From: JAVBLP01 sp031553505
GTDB lineage: Bacteria; Elusimicrobiota; Endomicrobiia; Endomicrobiales; Endomicrobiaceae
Assembly (NCBI GenBank): GCA_031553505.1
Contig: JAVBLP010000002.1
Location: forward strand, 10,154-74,153
Length of the DNA stretch: 64,000 bases
Direction: 5' to 3'
The stretch's first letter is position 1; every line of letters starts with the position of its first letter. Below the pieces are notes generated by a model. The model was given only the letters and a program-made list of their open reading frames with translations, was not told where the DNA came from and made no database searches. Below, piece by piece: positions 1 to 12,120 of the stretch. A program made the translations under genes and the position numbers.

Positions 1-3000
1 CGGCGCTGCCGGCGCGATTGGTATCAATAATTCAACTTTTACGCTTAATGCCGGTGTTGCAGAGTTTATAAACAATACAGGCACTTCATATGCCGGAGCT
101 GTAAGCGCTTCAAATTCAATATTTTCAATTACGGCGGATTCAATAACATTTATAAATAATATAAGCTTGGATTCGGCATACAATAGCGGAGGAGGAGCTG
201 TCTATTCACAAGGCTCGTCTTTCACATTTATTGCAAAAAATATTCTTTTTGAAAACAACACAGCTACAGGTACGCAAACCTATGTAGGCGGCGGAGCAAT
301 CAAAGGGTCTTATGCGGCGCAATTCTATTTTAATGCTGATGAAGTAGCATTTAACGGCAACTATGCCCAAATTTATGGCGGGGCAATTACGGTGGGTGCA
401 TATACACCCGGTTCAAACTTTAATATTGACGCTTCAACCGTGATATTTTCATCAAACGCATCGAGGGAAGGCGGCGCGATATACGCGAGAAGCAACTCTA
501 CGTTTACGTTTAATGCGGATTATATAGAGTTTAGCAGTAACACTGCATCAACTACCGGAGGAGCGATATATCTTGATACTTCATTGTTTAGCGTAAGCAA
601 TTCAAAAGATATTGTTTTTGCTAACAACGGCGCGGCAACAAACGGCGGTGTAATTTATGCAAATAAATCATCATTTACGTTTATAAGCGATAATTTAGTC
701 TCTTTTAGCGGCAATACATCCGGCGCAGCCGGCGGAGTCGCTCATTTAACAGGTTCATCAGTTTTAAATTTAGAGTCAAATACTGTTGATTTCAGCGGTA
801 ATTCGGCAACAGGAAGCGGCGGCGCGGTTTATGCAAGCGCATCATCTTTTAATATTACAAGCGATAATAAAATCACTTTTAGCGGCAATATAGCTGGAGC
901 TTACGGCGGAGCTGTTTATTTAACGGTTTCATCTGCCAGCTTTGAGGCGAATACCATCAATTTCAGCAGTAATACATCAATTACAAACGGCGGCGGCGCG
1001 GTTTTTGTAAACGGTTCACCGGCTTCATTTACTGCGGACTTAATTGTATTTTCAAATAATGTGACTTCGGCAACTGCCATAAATGACGGCGGCGGCGCGA
1101 TCAGAACGGCAGGGGCATCTGATATTACGTTTAACGGCGGCAAAGTGTTATTTGAAAATAATGTATCCGAAGGCGCATCTGTTAATATCCGCGGCGGAGC
1201 TATACACGCTTTAGGCGGTTCAGTATTAAGTTTTAATTCTCAAGAAACAGTGTTTAATAATAATTATGCCAAAGGATTTGGCGGGGCGATCGCAACAAAT
1301 ACCGGTGGTGCACAATTTAACTTTAACGGTTCATCCGCAATGTTTTCAAATAACATATCTTCCGGAGCAGGCGGCGCGATATTTTTCACAACCGTTTCGT
1401 CTCTTACGTTTAACGGCAGCTTCCTTAAGTTCGCAAATAACTTTGCGATGACGCAGGGCGGCGCGGTATATAATTCCGACAGTTCAAATATATCTTTCCA
1501 GTCGGGTACAATACTTTTTGACGGAAATCTTTCAGGGACGGGCGGCGGCGCTGTATATAACGGGGCAGGCTCTACAATAAGCGCTTCTGCTGGCGCGCAT
1601 GTAATATTTACCAGCAATACTCACAGTTCAAACGGAACAGGCGGCGCGATTTACAATGCGGGCTTTATTAATTTTTATGATGCTGCGTTCAGTTCAAACG
1701 CTGCGGTAAACGGCGGCGGCGCGATATACAATACGACAGGCGGGCAGATAAATATATCCGGCCAAGGCTTATTTGATAATAATACGGCGCCGGCTAATGG
1801 CGGTGCTGTATACAATTCCGGAAATGTGTTTTTAACCTCTTCAACGTTTAATTCTAACCGGGCTACTTTCGGCGGCGGAGCAGTGTATAACAACGGAAAT
1901 ATAACATTTGAATCTGTTAAGTTCAGCAGCAATACTTCTTCGGGCGGGGGAGCTATTCAAAATGGCAATAGCGGTACAGTAAGTATAAACGCTGCATACT
2001 TTGATTCTAATATTTCTTTCAATAGCGGCGGCGCTATTCAAAATGCCCCCGGCGGGACGGTAAACTTAAATAATTCTGAATTTGTTTTAAATAAATCATC
2101 CAATAGCGGCGGCGCGGTTTATAATTCCGGTATATTGAATATGTCCGGCAGAAATCTTTTTGAAAGTAACTCAACAATAAATATTGCTACAAACGGCGGA
2201 GCAATATACAATATTGACGGCGGTGTCATTACGTCTACGGCAACGGGAAGCAATTCAATATTTTTAACAAATATTGCAGCAAATAGCGGAGGCGCTATAT
2301 ATAATGCCGCAAGTTCAACAATGACATTGATGTTTGCCGTATTTAGTTCAAATACTGCAACAGGCAGCGGCGGCGCGGCATATAATTCAGGAAATATATC
2401 CTTAACCTCTTCAACGTTTAATTCCAATCAAAGCGGTCAAAACGGCGGCGCGATGTATAATTCCGGCATAATCAGCCTGTCATCATCCGTGTTTGACGGC
2501 AATATAGCATCTTCCGGCGGCGGTATTTATAACGGGGCAGGCGGAAGCGTAACTATTAATAATGGCGGTTTTGTACGTAATATTTCAAACGGAGCTGTTT
2601 ACGCGGGCGCGGCTATTTATAATAACGGCACGGTTAACTTTAACAGTGTTGTGGCATTTAGCAGCAATTATGCTTTAAGCAACGGCGGGGCAATTTCAAA
2701 CAGCGGCTCAATAATATCTTCAGCAGGCAGTTTTGTATTATTTGAATTAAATATTTCTTCGCGAAACGGTGCCGGAATATATAATGCGGGAACGGTAACG
2801 CTTTCTTCGTCATCGTTTGAAAGTAACATTGCTGCCACATCGGGCGGGGCGGCATTTAATAACGGCGGTAAAATAAGTTTAGGCATAGTATCGTTTAGTT
2901 CAAATGCGGCAAATACAGGCGGCGCGATAACCAATACGTCTGCAGGCAGTATTACAATAACAACATCAGCGGTATTTTATGGCAATTTTTCCGCAGCGAC

Positions 3001-6000
3001 CGGCGGCGCGGTTCATAATGCCGCTTCATCGTCATTTACAGTTTTAAGCGGCGCTTTAGCAAGATTTGAATCAAATAAATCTTCCGGCCCGAGCTTTGGC
3101 GGCGGAGCGGTTTTTAACCAGTCATTTGTAAATTTGGATTCCTCAGAATTTGTATTGAATACAGCCGCAAACGGCGGCGGTATATATAATAACGGAGCGT
3201 TGGCTGTAGCAACATTAGGGAACGTAAATTTTTCATCAAACGCCGCAACAGCAGGTTCCGGCGGCGCGGTATATTCCGATGCAAATGCTTTGATAAATTT
3301 TAGCGGCGCGTCAACATTTACGTTTAACAGCGCGCAGGCAAACGGCGGAGCATTGTACGTACAGCAGGGTTCGGTAGCATTTAACCGCGCGGTAAACTTT
3401 ACAAGCAACGTAGCGGTAACAGGCAATGGCGGAGCGGTATATTCGGGTTTTGCGGGGCAAGAATACATATTTAATGACCGTGCAACATTTAGCGCAAACA
3501 CGGCAACGGCAGGACTTGGCGGAGCGGTGTATTCAAACGGGAGCGAACTGGAATTTAACGCTGCGTCCGTGTTTGCATTAAACAAAGCAGGCAGTGGAGG
3601 AGCATTATATTTAAAGAACAGCACCGGCACCTTTGCGGATGTAATATTTAGCAGCAATGCTGCGGTAAACGGCTCTGGCGGGGCGATATTTGGCGATCCT
3701 GATCCTGTGGTAATATACTTTAACGGTTCTTCAACATTTACGTTTAACAGCGCCAGCGCCAGCGGAGGAGCATTACACGTAGTTGGCGCAACGATTACAT
3801 TTGCACAAGGCGTAAGTTTTGCAAGCAATACGGCTGTGGTAAGCGGAGGAGCGGTATACGCGTCATCGCAAATATATACTTTCAATAAATTGGCAGTATT
3901 TACGGATAACAAAACAAACGGCCAAGGCGGGGGGGCATATTTAAACAATGCGGGCATGGTATTTGCCGATATAGCGAGGTTTATAGAAAACAGCGCGAAC
4001 GAAGGCGGCGGGTTGTATGCAAACAACGGAACAAGCGTAACGTTTGGCAGTAATACGGAAATAGAAAGCAACAGTGCAACGCAGTACGGAGGCGGTTTGT
4101 ATATAGGAACAAACAGCGTAGTAAATATGACAAACGCAAAGATAACTAATAATGAAGCGGGACTAAAAGGCGGCGCGGTATATATGCAAGGAGGAAGCGC
4201 GTCAACGCTTGCGGTATTAAATATAGAACAGACAACAGATACAATGGTAAGCGGAAACAAGGCAAACGGTGTATCAAACGTATTTCATTTGGAAGAGTAC
4301 GCAAGGCTTAATATGGATATAGAAAGCAGCGCAATAACGGTAAATGACGGTATAACATCAAATAACACGGATACGCAAATAACCAAGGCAGGAAACGGGA
4401 CGCTGATACTTTCAAACGCGAATAACGGTATAAACGGGATATTGAACATAAACGAAGGGAAAGTAAAAACGGGGTATGCAACGGGAACGGGCGACATATA
4501 CTTTGAAGAGGGGATATTGAACTATACAAACAGCGTAAGCATAATAAATGATATGTACGCAAGATTTAGCACGTCAACAATAACGGTAGAAACTGACAGC
4601 GGGACATTAACAACATATAACGCAACACTAGGAAACGGGATAGGAAGCTTTGTAAAAGAAGGGAACGGAAGGATAGTGTTTGATAGCGGCTCAACGGTAA
4701 ACGTAACAAGCAGTGTGATAAACCGTGGCGAAGCGGAAGTAATGACAAACAACTATGTATCGAATGTAGATGTAGGCGCATTAGGAATGTTAAGCGGCAA
4801 CGGAACGATAACGGGCAATGTGGTAAACGAGGGGCTGGTAAGAGGCGGAACAAGCACGCAGTTTGGGGATCTGACAATAAACGGCAATTATGAAGAAAGC
4901 GGGATATTGGGAGTAAGGGTGGATGAAAGCTTGATACCGCATAACGACACGTTAAACGTGACAGGAACGGCGGTAATCAACAGCGGGAGCCTGATAGATT
5001 TGGATTTAAGGCAGGGATTTGTAATAAAGTCATCATACACGGTACTAAAAAGCAACGGATTAACGGGGATATATGACGGGTTTACGAATAATTTTGCTTC
5101 GATAGGGATAATAATATCCACGGACGCAAATAACGTATATATAAGATTGGCGCAGGTAATAACGGATTACAGTAAAATACCGGGGATGTCGCATAACGAG
5201 AGCGAAGTGGCAAAAACGATAGACGGGATAACACACGCCGGGGATGCGGAAGAAATAGATGCGATATCGAAGATAATAGGGACGGCTGATCCGCTGGACA
5301 ATGCGGGAAAGAGGGCGGTATTTAACGAAGTGGCGGGAAGCATATACGCGAATATGATGTTATCGGTAGGGAAGGTGATAGGAAGGGAGCAGGTAAATAA
5401 CCAGATACAGGAAAAGATAAGCAGGAATGAAACAAGGGAGTACCATACGCCGTGCACGTATAATATATGGGTACAGGGATACGGAAATGATTTTAAGATG
5501 AAAGAAGACAGCAATTCGGTAGAAGAGTTTAAAGATAAGAGCGGGTATATAGTGGCGGGGTTTGACAGTTATTGCGGGATAAAGAACGCGATACTAGGTT
5601 ACACGGTAAGTTACGGGAAACACGACATAAAGCAGGGAAATGACACGGGTGACATAAAAGATTACAGGGGCGGCGCGTATTTTGGTTTATTTGGAGAAAG
5701 GTTGACATTAAAGACAAGTTTGCAGGCAGGATATGAACAGTACGAAGTGGAAAGGGAGCAGCCGGTGCTGCAGTCGCAGACGAATGCAAGTTATAACGGA
5801 TGGAGCGTGAGCGCGGACGTGGAAGGTTATTACAAGGTGTACAAAAAGAATAATTTTAATATAAGCCCGTATTTGGGATTGGAAGCAAGTGTGATAAATA
5901 CGGAAGGATTTAAGGAAGAAGCGAAAGGTAACAAGGCGAGCTGGCTGGATGTGAATGAACAGGATTATGAAGTAATAGACAGTCGTATAGGGATGAGAGC

Positions 6001-6274
6001 GGAAAACGCGGGTAAGCTGATAAGGTGGTACGCGGAAATCGGGGCGAAGTACAATTTAATGGGGAGAAACGGTGAATACGAAGCAAAATTAAACGGGATA
6101 GAGAAAACATTTAGCGTGTACGGAATGTCAAACAGCTTATTATCGGGCAATGCGGAAGCGGGAGTAAGCGTATACGTAAGCAGGCATATAAACGTATATA
6201 TGACGGGATCATACGAACAGGCGGAAAATTTTAATAATATGGGAGCAATGGCAGGGATAAATTACAGCTGGTAA
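1..6274 (+). CDS. Pmp-like giant autotransporter, 5' end missing
   Basis: The frame is open from base 2, so the true start lies before the window and only about 2,090 residues are seen; the TTG at 167 is not the start. The passenger is a run of about 48 short units, each with a GGA[I/V/L]-type motif and an FxxN motif (often FSSN) 20-30 residues apart. These are the hallmark repeats of chlamydial polymorphic membrane proteins and predict a right-handed beta-helix. A linker with autotransporter-associated strand features follows (about bases 4250-5150). The last 280 or so residues, from IWVQGYG on, alternate polar and aromatic residues and end in Trp, as a type V secretion beta-barrel does. It should sit in the outer membrane and display the passenger, probably for adhesion. 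Ligand and family name are unknown. Gly, Ile and Arg codon choice changes near 4.1-4.3 kb. Confidence 0.85.
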   Translation, partial: GAAGAIGINNSTFTLNAGVAEFINNTGTSYAGAVSASNSIFSITADSITFINNISLDSAYNSGGGAVYSQGSSFTFIAKNILFENNTATGTQTYVGGGAIKGSYAAQFYFNADEVAFNGNYAQIYGGAITVGAYTPGSNFNIDASTVIFSSNASREGGAIYARSNSTFTFNADYIEFSSNTASTTGGAIYLDTSLFSVSNSKDIVFANNGAATNGGVIYANKSSFTFISDNLVSFSGNTSGAAGGVAHLTGSSVLNLESNTVDFSGNSATGSGGAVYASASSFNITSDNKITFSGNIAGAYGGAVYLTVSSASFEANTINFSSNTSITNGGGAVFVNGSPASFTADLIVFSNNVTSATAINDGGGAIRTAGASDITFNGGKVLFENNVSEGASVNIRGGAIHALGGSVLSFNSQETVFNNNYAKGFGGAIATNTGGAQFNFNGSSAMFSNNISSGAGGAIFFTTVSSLTFNGSFLKFANNFAMTQGGAVYNSDSSNISFQSGTILFDGNLSGTGGGAVYNGAGSTISASAGAHVIFTSNTHSSNGTGGAIYNAGFINFYDAAFSSNAAVNGGGAIYNTTGGQINISGQGLFDNNTAPANGGAVYNSGNVFLTSSTFNSNRATFGGGAVYNNGNITFESVKFSSNTSSGGGAIQNGNSGTVSINAAYFDSNISFNSGGAIQNAPGGTVNLNNSEFVLNKSSNSGGAVYNSGILNMSGRNLFESNSTINIATNGGAIYNIDGGVITSTATGSNSIFLTNIAANSGGAIYNAASSTMTLMFAVFSSNTATGSGGAAYNSGNISLTSSTFNSNQSGQNGGAMYNSGIISLSSSVFDGNIASSGGGIYNGAGGSVTINNGGFVRNISNGAVYAGAAIYNNGTVNFNSVVAFSSNYALSNGGAISNSGSIISSAGSFVLFELNISSRNGAGIYNAGTVTLSSSSFESNIAATSGGAAFNNGGKISLGIVSFSSNAANTGGAITNTSAGSITITTSAVFYGNFSAATGGAVHNAASSSFTVLSGALARFESNKSSGPSFGGGAVFNQSFVNLDSSEFVLNTAANGGGIYNNGALAVATLGNVNFSSNAATAGSGGAVYSDANALINFSGASTFTFNSAQANGGALYVQQGSVAFNRAVNFTSNVAVTGNGGAVYSGFAGQEYIFNDRATFSANTATAGLGGAVYSNGSELEFNAASVFALNKAGSGGALYLKNSTGTFADVIFSSNAAVNGSGGAIFGDPDPVVIYFNGSSTFTFNSASASGGALHVVGATITFAQGVSFASNTAVVSGGAVYASSQIYTFNKLAVFTDNKTNGQGGGAYLNNAGMVFADIARFIENSANEGGGLYANNGTSVTFGSNTEIESNSATQYGGGLYIGTNSVVNMTNAKITNNEAGLKGGAVYMQGGSASTLAVLNIEQTTDTMVSGNKANGVSNVFHLEEYARLNMDIESSAITVNDGITSNNTDTQITKAGNGTLILSNANNGINGILNINEGKVKTGYATGTGDIYFEEGILNYTNSVSIINDMYARFSTSTITVETDSGTLTTYNATLGNGIGSFVKEGNGRIVFDSGSTVNVTSSVINRGEAEVMTNNYVSNVDVGALGMLSGNGTITGNVVNEGLVRGGTSTQFGDLTINGNYEESGILGVRVDESLIPHNDTLNVTGTAVINSGSLIDLDLRQGFVIKSSYTVLKSNGLTGIYDGFTNNFASIGIIISTDANNVYIRLAQVITDYSKIPGMSHNESEVAKTIDGITHAGDAEEIDAISKIIGTADPLDNAGKRAVFNEVAGSIYANMMLSVGKVIGREQVNNQIQEKISRNETREYHTPCTYNIWVQGYGNDFKMKEDSNSVEEFKDKSGYIVAGFDSYCGIKNAILGYTVSYGKHDIKQGNDTGDIKDYRGGAYFGLFGERLTLKTSLQAGYEQYEVEREQPVLQSQTNASYNGWSVSADVEGYYKVYKKNNFNISPYLGLEASVINTEGFKEEAKGNKASWLDVNEQDYEVIDSRIGMRAENAGKLIRWYAEIGAKYNLMGRNGEYEAKLNGIEKTFSVYGMSNSLLSGNAEAGVSVYVSRHINVYMTGSYEQAENFNNMGAMAGINYSW

Positions 6275-6316
6275 TCAGAACGGCAAAATTCAAAATGGAA
6301 AGTTTAAAATGCAAAG

Positions 6317-6346
6317 ACAGCGGTGCGGAAGCGCACCGCTGTTGAA
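6317..6346 (+). terminator. Hairpin after the autotransporter gene
   Basis: An 11-bp perfect stem (6317-6327 with 6332-6342) closes a GAAG tetraloop 43 nt after the stop codon. The T-tract behind it is weak, so it may act as an mRNA-stabilising end rather than an efficient intrinsic terminator. Confidence 0.6.
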
Positions 6347-6349
6347 TTA

Positions 6350-6370
6350 TTCATTATTAACTATTACTTA
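6350..6370 (+). repeat. 21-nt AT-rich repeat, copy 1
   Basis: This 21-mer recurs exactly, in inverted orientation, at 23527-23547. It overlaps the likely -35 region of hypA. Looser relatives occur near 23723-23750. The role is unknown. Confidence 0.5.
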
Positions 6371-6386
6371 CTAATTGTTGTATAAT
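6357..6386 (+). promoter_or_regulatory. Sigma-70-type promoter of the hyp cluster
   Basis: TTAACT at 6357-6362 and a perfect TATAAT at 6381-6386 are 18 nt apart. The -10 box lies 33 nt before the hypA start codon. Confidence 0.5.
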
Positions 6387-6735
6387 TAGTGCTGTTTAGC
6401 AATAACAAAGGGGAAAACAATGCACGAACACGGAATTGCAAGAGATTTGTGGAATGTTATTTTGGCTGAAGCTCAAAAAAATAATATGACAAAAATAACA
6501 AAGATTACGGTTGTTTTGGGAGAGGCGTCAGGAATAGAGCGGGATTTTTTAAACCATTCATTTATTGACCATATATTTAAAGAGTATGATATCGCTAAAA
6601 ATGCCGGAATCGAGTATGAAATTATGCCTCTTTCCGCGCAGTGCAATGTTTGCAAGGCTGATATCGCGCCTTCCGATATGAAAAATTTACGCTGCCCTTA
6701 CTGCGGCTCAAATGATATAAAAATAATTTCAGGTC

Positions 6736-8968
<2,233 letters not shown>

Positions 8969-8979
<11 letters not shown>

Positions 8980-8997
8980 ATTACTTTTTGATATAAT
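8969..8997 (+). promoter_or_regulatory. Promoter of the TPR/HEAT lipoprotein gene
   Basis: A perfect TATAAT (8992-8997) lies 17 nt after GTGAAA (8969-8974), overlapping the 3' end of hypF and 33 nt before the next start codon. It would let the broken HEAT gene and hypC-hypD be transcribed apart from hypA-hypF. Confidence 0.55.
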
Positions 8998-9030
8998 CTG
9001 TTATATATTGTATTTGGGAGTTAAACGTTT

Positions 9031-10209
9031 ATGAGATTTAACAAGGTTTTTGTTTTAGCCTTTTCTTGTTTATTTATATTTTTATTGGTTTCTTGCGATA
9101 ATACGGGAAAAATTGATAAAGCATATAGTTACTACAGGGAAGGAGAGTATGATAAAGCTTTAGAACTCTATCAGGTTGTTCTTAAAAGACGCCCGCAGGA
9201 TGTCAATGCTTTAAAAGGCATGGCTGATGTAAAACTTATACAAAAAGATTACGCTGCCGCTATAGAAAATTACAAAAAAGCTACTGAAATCAACCCGGAA
9301 ATAGCAGTTTCAGACTTAGTTTCAATGCTCACTTACAGCAATACCGAAGTAAGAGAAGACGCGACATCTGCTATTTCGCAGCTCAATGCAAACAAAGACG
9401 CCGCGATAAGCGAAATCATTAAACAGCTTGCGACCGCAAGCCAATACGTTAAACTTGATTATCTTGAGGCATTAAAAAGGATAGGCAGAGATACTTCTTT
9501 TGTCGCTGCTGACGTTTTGCCTTATACCGATTATAAATATCCGGCGATACAGCAGAAAGCTCTGGAAGCTCTCGGCAATATGGACCCCGAAAAATTAAAA
9601 GAAATCGGCGCTCTTAAAAAGATGGCTGCTAAAATGAATGACGAAAACCAGGACGTAGCTGAAACAGCGGTCAAAAGCATGGGCGCTTTAAAATCCGGAG
9701 CGGCAGACTAGGGTGCGAATGTTGTGAGCGTTATCGCAAAGAATAATCCTGTATTGACTGAAGCATCGAGAAAGTCGCTGGCGGAAATCGGCGCGGCCTC
9801 CAAAAAAGCTGTTGCCGGTTTAGTTGACCTTGCAGGTGCTAAAAACCCTTCAGAAGTCAGAATTGCCGCAATTAATGCCCTTGCCGAAATGGGTAGTGAA
9901 GCAAATGAGACTATTCCGGATCTGATTATGATATTAAATGATAATGATGATGACGTGCATGTCGCGGTTGTTAAAGCTTTAGGCAAAATCGGGCGCGCTT
10001 CTGACTCTTCAGTCAGTGACCTTGTTAAACTTCTTAAAAATAAAAGCGATTACGTGAAAATGAGGGCGATAGCTGAGCTTTCTGAAATGGGAAAAGCCGC
10101 TTCTCCGGCAGTCTCTTCTTTACAGCAGTTGGCAAGAGATTCGGGAGATAAGGAAGTGCGCGATGAAGCCAAAAAAGCAGTCGAAAAGATATCAAAGGCT
10201 AAACGATAA
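9031..10209 (+). pseudogene. TPR/HEAT-repeat lipoprotein broken by an in-frame TAG
   Basis: Two open stretches in the same frame, 9031-9711 (226 aa) and 9712-10209, are separated only by TAG at 9709-9711. The first starts with a lipoprotein signal peptide (LLVSC, Cys22), then about two TPR units (YYREGEYDKALELY; DYAAAIENYKKATEINP), then HEAT/armadillo-like repeats. The repeats continue without change of register after the stop, with the recurring pattern V[K/R]..A...L..[I/M]G. Intact, it would be a scaffold of about 392 aa anchored to a membrane by lipid. A GTG at 9724 could restart translation, but no strong ribosome site precedes it. A CAG-to-TAG change is the simplest origin. hypC begins 1 nt after its end, so its 3' half stays linked to the hyp genes. 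Reinitiation, read-through or sequence error are alternatives. Confidence 0.75.
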
Positions 10210-10210
10210 T

Positions 10211-10429
10211 ATGTGCCTTGCAACGGTAGCAAAAGTAAAAAAAATAGTAGATAAAGAAACCGCACTGGCAGATTTTGACGGAATAACATCAGAAATAAAA
10301 ACCGCGCTTTTAGAGAACCTTAAACCTAACGACTACGTGTTGGTGCACGCCGGGTTTGCAATTAATAAAATATCAAAAAAAGACGCTTTGGAAATGATTC
10401 AAGCGTCCAAAGAGTCGGGGATAATATAG
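10211..10429 (+). CDS. hypC: HypC, hydrogenase maturation chaperone
   Basis: The protein is 72 residues and starts MCLA, the family signature; Cys2 contacts HypD and the hydrogenase precursor. I chose the ATG at 10211 over an upstream in-frame one because Cys2 must follow the initiator Met. The central DFDGITSEIKTALL segment and the DYVLVHAGFAI strand match the HypC/HybG OB-like fold. It works with HypD in assembling Fe(CN)2CO and handing it to the large subunit. The start is 1 nt after the HEAT gene, and its stop codon shares a base with the GTG start of the LOG gene. Confidence 0.95.
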   Translation: MCLATVAKVKKIVDKETALADFDGITSEIKTALLENLKPNDYVLVHAGFAINKISKKDALEMIQASKESGII

Positions 10430-11031
10430 TGAAAGAAAGGGTTTGCGTCTTTTGCGGGGCAAGCTCCGGAAAGAACGAAACTTTTATTAAAACAGCCGAA
10501 GAATTAGGAAGATTGATAGCTGTAAATAATTTGGAACTTGTTTACGGAGGCGGTAACAGCGGGCTTATGGGAACGGTCGCTAACAGCGTATTACGCAACG
10601 GCGGCAGGGTTACCGGGGTTATACCGGAATTTTTAAAAGATTTAGAAGTATGCCACACGGGGCTTTCCGAACTTATCATATCAGACAGCATGCACCAAAG
10701 AAAAAATAAGATGTACGAGCTTGCTGATTATTTTATTGTTTTACCCGGCGGAATCGGAACGATAGACGAACTTGCCGAAGTTTTAACATGGTCGCAGCTT
10801 TGCATACACAAAAAAGCTTGTGCCCTTATAAATGTAGACGGCTATTTTGACGGTTTCCTGAAATTTCTGGGAAAAGCCGTAGAAGAAAACTTCTTTAAAA
10901 AAGACCACTTAGACCTCCTTATAGTAGAAACCTCAGTTAAGACCGCTTTGGAAAAATGCCGTTCTTTTGTTTATCCCGACAATATTGCGGATTGGGTTAA
11001 AGAAATAAAGGAAAAGCATGGCAAACAATAA
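10429..11031 (+). CDS. LOG-family nucleotide 5'-monophosphate phosphoribohydrolase
   Basis: This 200-residue Rossmann-fold protein carries the LOG/TIGR00730 signature PGGIGTIDE near residue 108 and an early GGGNSGLMG. Family members split the N-glycosidic bond of nucleoside monophosphates; plant ones activate cytokinins, and some bacterial ones act on AMP or other purine nucleotides. Which substrate it uses here cannot be read from sequence. The start is GTG, overlapping the hypC stop by one base, and the 3' end overlaps hypD by 14 nt, so it is firmly part of the hyp transcript. I know of no established link to hydrogenase maturation. Confidence 0.85.
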   Translation: MKERVCVFCGASSGKNETFIKTAEELGRLIAVNNLELVYGGGNSGLMGTVANSVLRNGGRVTGVIPEFLKDLEVCHTGLSELIISDSMHQRKNKMYELADYFIVLPGGIGTIDELAEVLTWSQLCIHKKACALINVDGYFDGFLKFLGKAVEENFFKKDHLDLLIVETSVKTALEKCRSFVYPDNIADWVKEIKEKHGKQ

Positions 11032-12028
11032 ACAAATCAAAATAATGGAAGTGTGCGGAACGCACACGATGGCTATTTCAAAGTACGGCTTAAGAAAACA
11101 CTTTAAAAATACAGAGCTTATTTCGGGTCCCGGCTGCCCGGTATGCGTAACGCCTTCAGGCAGGCTTGAGCAGTGCGTAAGCCTTGCTAAAAAACAGAAT
11201 GTTATTATAACTACTTTCGGCGATATGCTGCGGGTGCCTGCCGTAACGTCCACCCTTGAGAAAGAAGCGGGAAAAGGCGCTGATATCAGAATTGTATATT
11301 CCGCGTACGAATCATTAGAGACAGCTTTAAAAAACCCTTCAAAAGATGTAGTATTTATCGGCGCGGGTTTTGAGACAACCGCTCCTTTGGCAGCCTTTAT
11401 TATTCAAGAAGCATATAAAAAAAAAGTATTAAACTTTTCAGTTTTTTCGATGTTTAAAACTGTTTTTCCGGCTTTAGAAGCAATTGCTTCTTCAAAAGAT
11501 TTAAAAGTTGACGGTTTTATTTTGCCGGGAAATGTCGCTTCTGTTACGGGATACAAAAATTTTGCGTTCCTTGCTGAAAAACACAATATTCCATGTGTTG
11601 TAACAGGTTTTTTTGCCAAAGAGATAAAAGAAGCAGTAAATATGCTTAAACTGTTAATCAGTTCCGGCAAAGCCGCGATTGTTAATAAGTATGAGTCTGC
11701 TGTAAGCGCTGAAGGAAATCTAAAAGCAAAAGAGATGCTTACGGACGTTTTTGATTTGAAAGATGACGTCTGGCGCGGTTTTGGCATTATAAAGCAAAGC
11801 GGATTTGGAATAAAAGATAAATATAAAGCTTTTGACGCTGAAAAAAAGTTTAAACTTAAGCCCGTAAAAGAAAAGAAAGATAAATGCATATGCGGCGATA
11901 TAATGAAAGGCAAAGCATTGCCGGCAAACTGCCTGTTATTTGCTAAAGCGTGCACTCCGCAGAATCCTGTCGGGCCTTGCATGGTATCGTCTGAAGGCGT
12001 TTGCGCGGCATACTATAAATACAATTAA
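11018..12028 (+). CDS. hypD: HypD, iron-sulfur scaffold for Fe(CN)2CO assembly
   Basis: The 336-residue protein shows the three HypD Cys motifs: MEVCGTHTM (Cys13), GPGCPVCVTP, and a C-terminal cluster region with CICGDIMKG plus further Cys residues before CMVSSEG that binds [4Fe-4S]. With HypC it holds the iron to which cyanide and CO ligands are attached. GAGFETTAP is also typical. The start ATG follows an AAGGAAAAG-type ribosome site and overlaps the LOG gene. A 369-nt stretch rich in inverted repeats separates it from hypE, the only large break in the cluster. Confidence 0.95.
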   Translation: MANNKQIKIMEVCGTHTMAISKYGLRKHFKNTELISGPGCPVCVTPSGRLEQCVSLAKKQNVIITTFGDMLRVPAVTSTLEKEAGKGADIRIVYSAYESLETALKNPSKDVVFIGAGFETTAPLAAFIIQEAYKKKVLNFSVFSMFKTVFPALEAIASSKDLKVDGFILPGNVASVTGYKNFAFLAEKHNIPCVVTGFFAKEIKEAVNMLKLLISSGKAAIVNKYESAVSAEGNLKAKEMLTDVFDLKDDVWRGFGIIKQSGFGIKDKYKAFDAEKKFKLKPVKEKKDKCICGDIMKGKALPANCLLFAKACTPQNPVGPCMVSSEGVCAAYYKYN

Positions 12029-12120
12029 TAAATAAATAATAATTAATAGTGTTGAAGTTCTTTTGTTGTGCTGCCCTTTTTACGGTTTATGAACGAAAAT
12101 GTTTGTTACATTTGTTTTAC

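Noticed and set aside
1..4230. CRISPR-like regular repetition
   Set aside because: Repeats are coding, imperfect and in frame with Pmp motifs; there are no equal spacers and no cas genes.
3013..4260. Long antisense open frame (415 codons) inside the autotransporter gene
   Set aside because: Its product is a Pro/Ala-rich echo of the GGA repeats; the GGC-GGC-GCG codons keep the opposite strand open. No ribosome site or domain.
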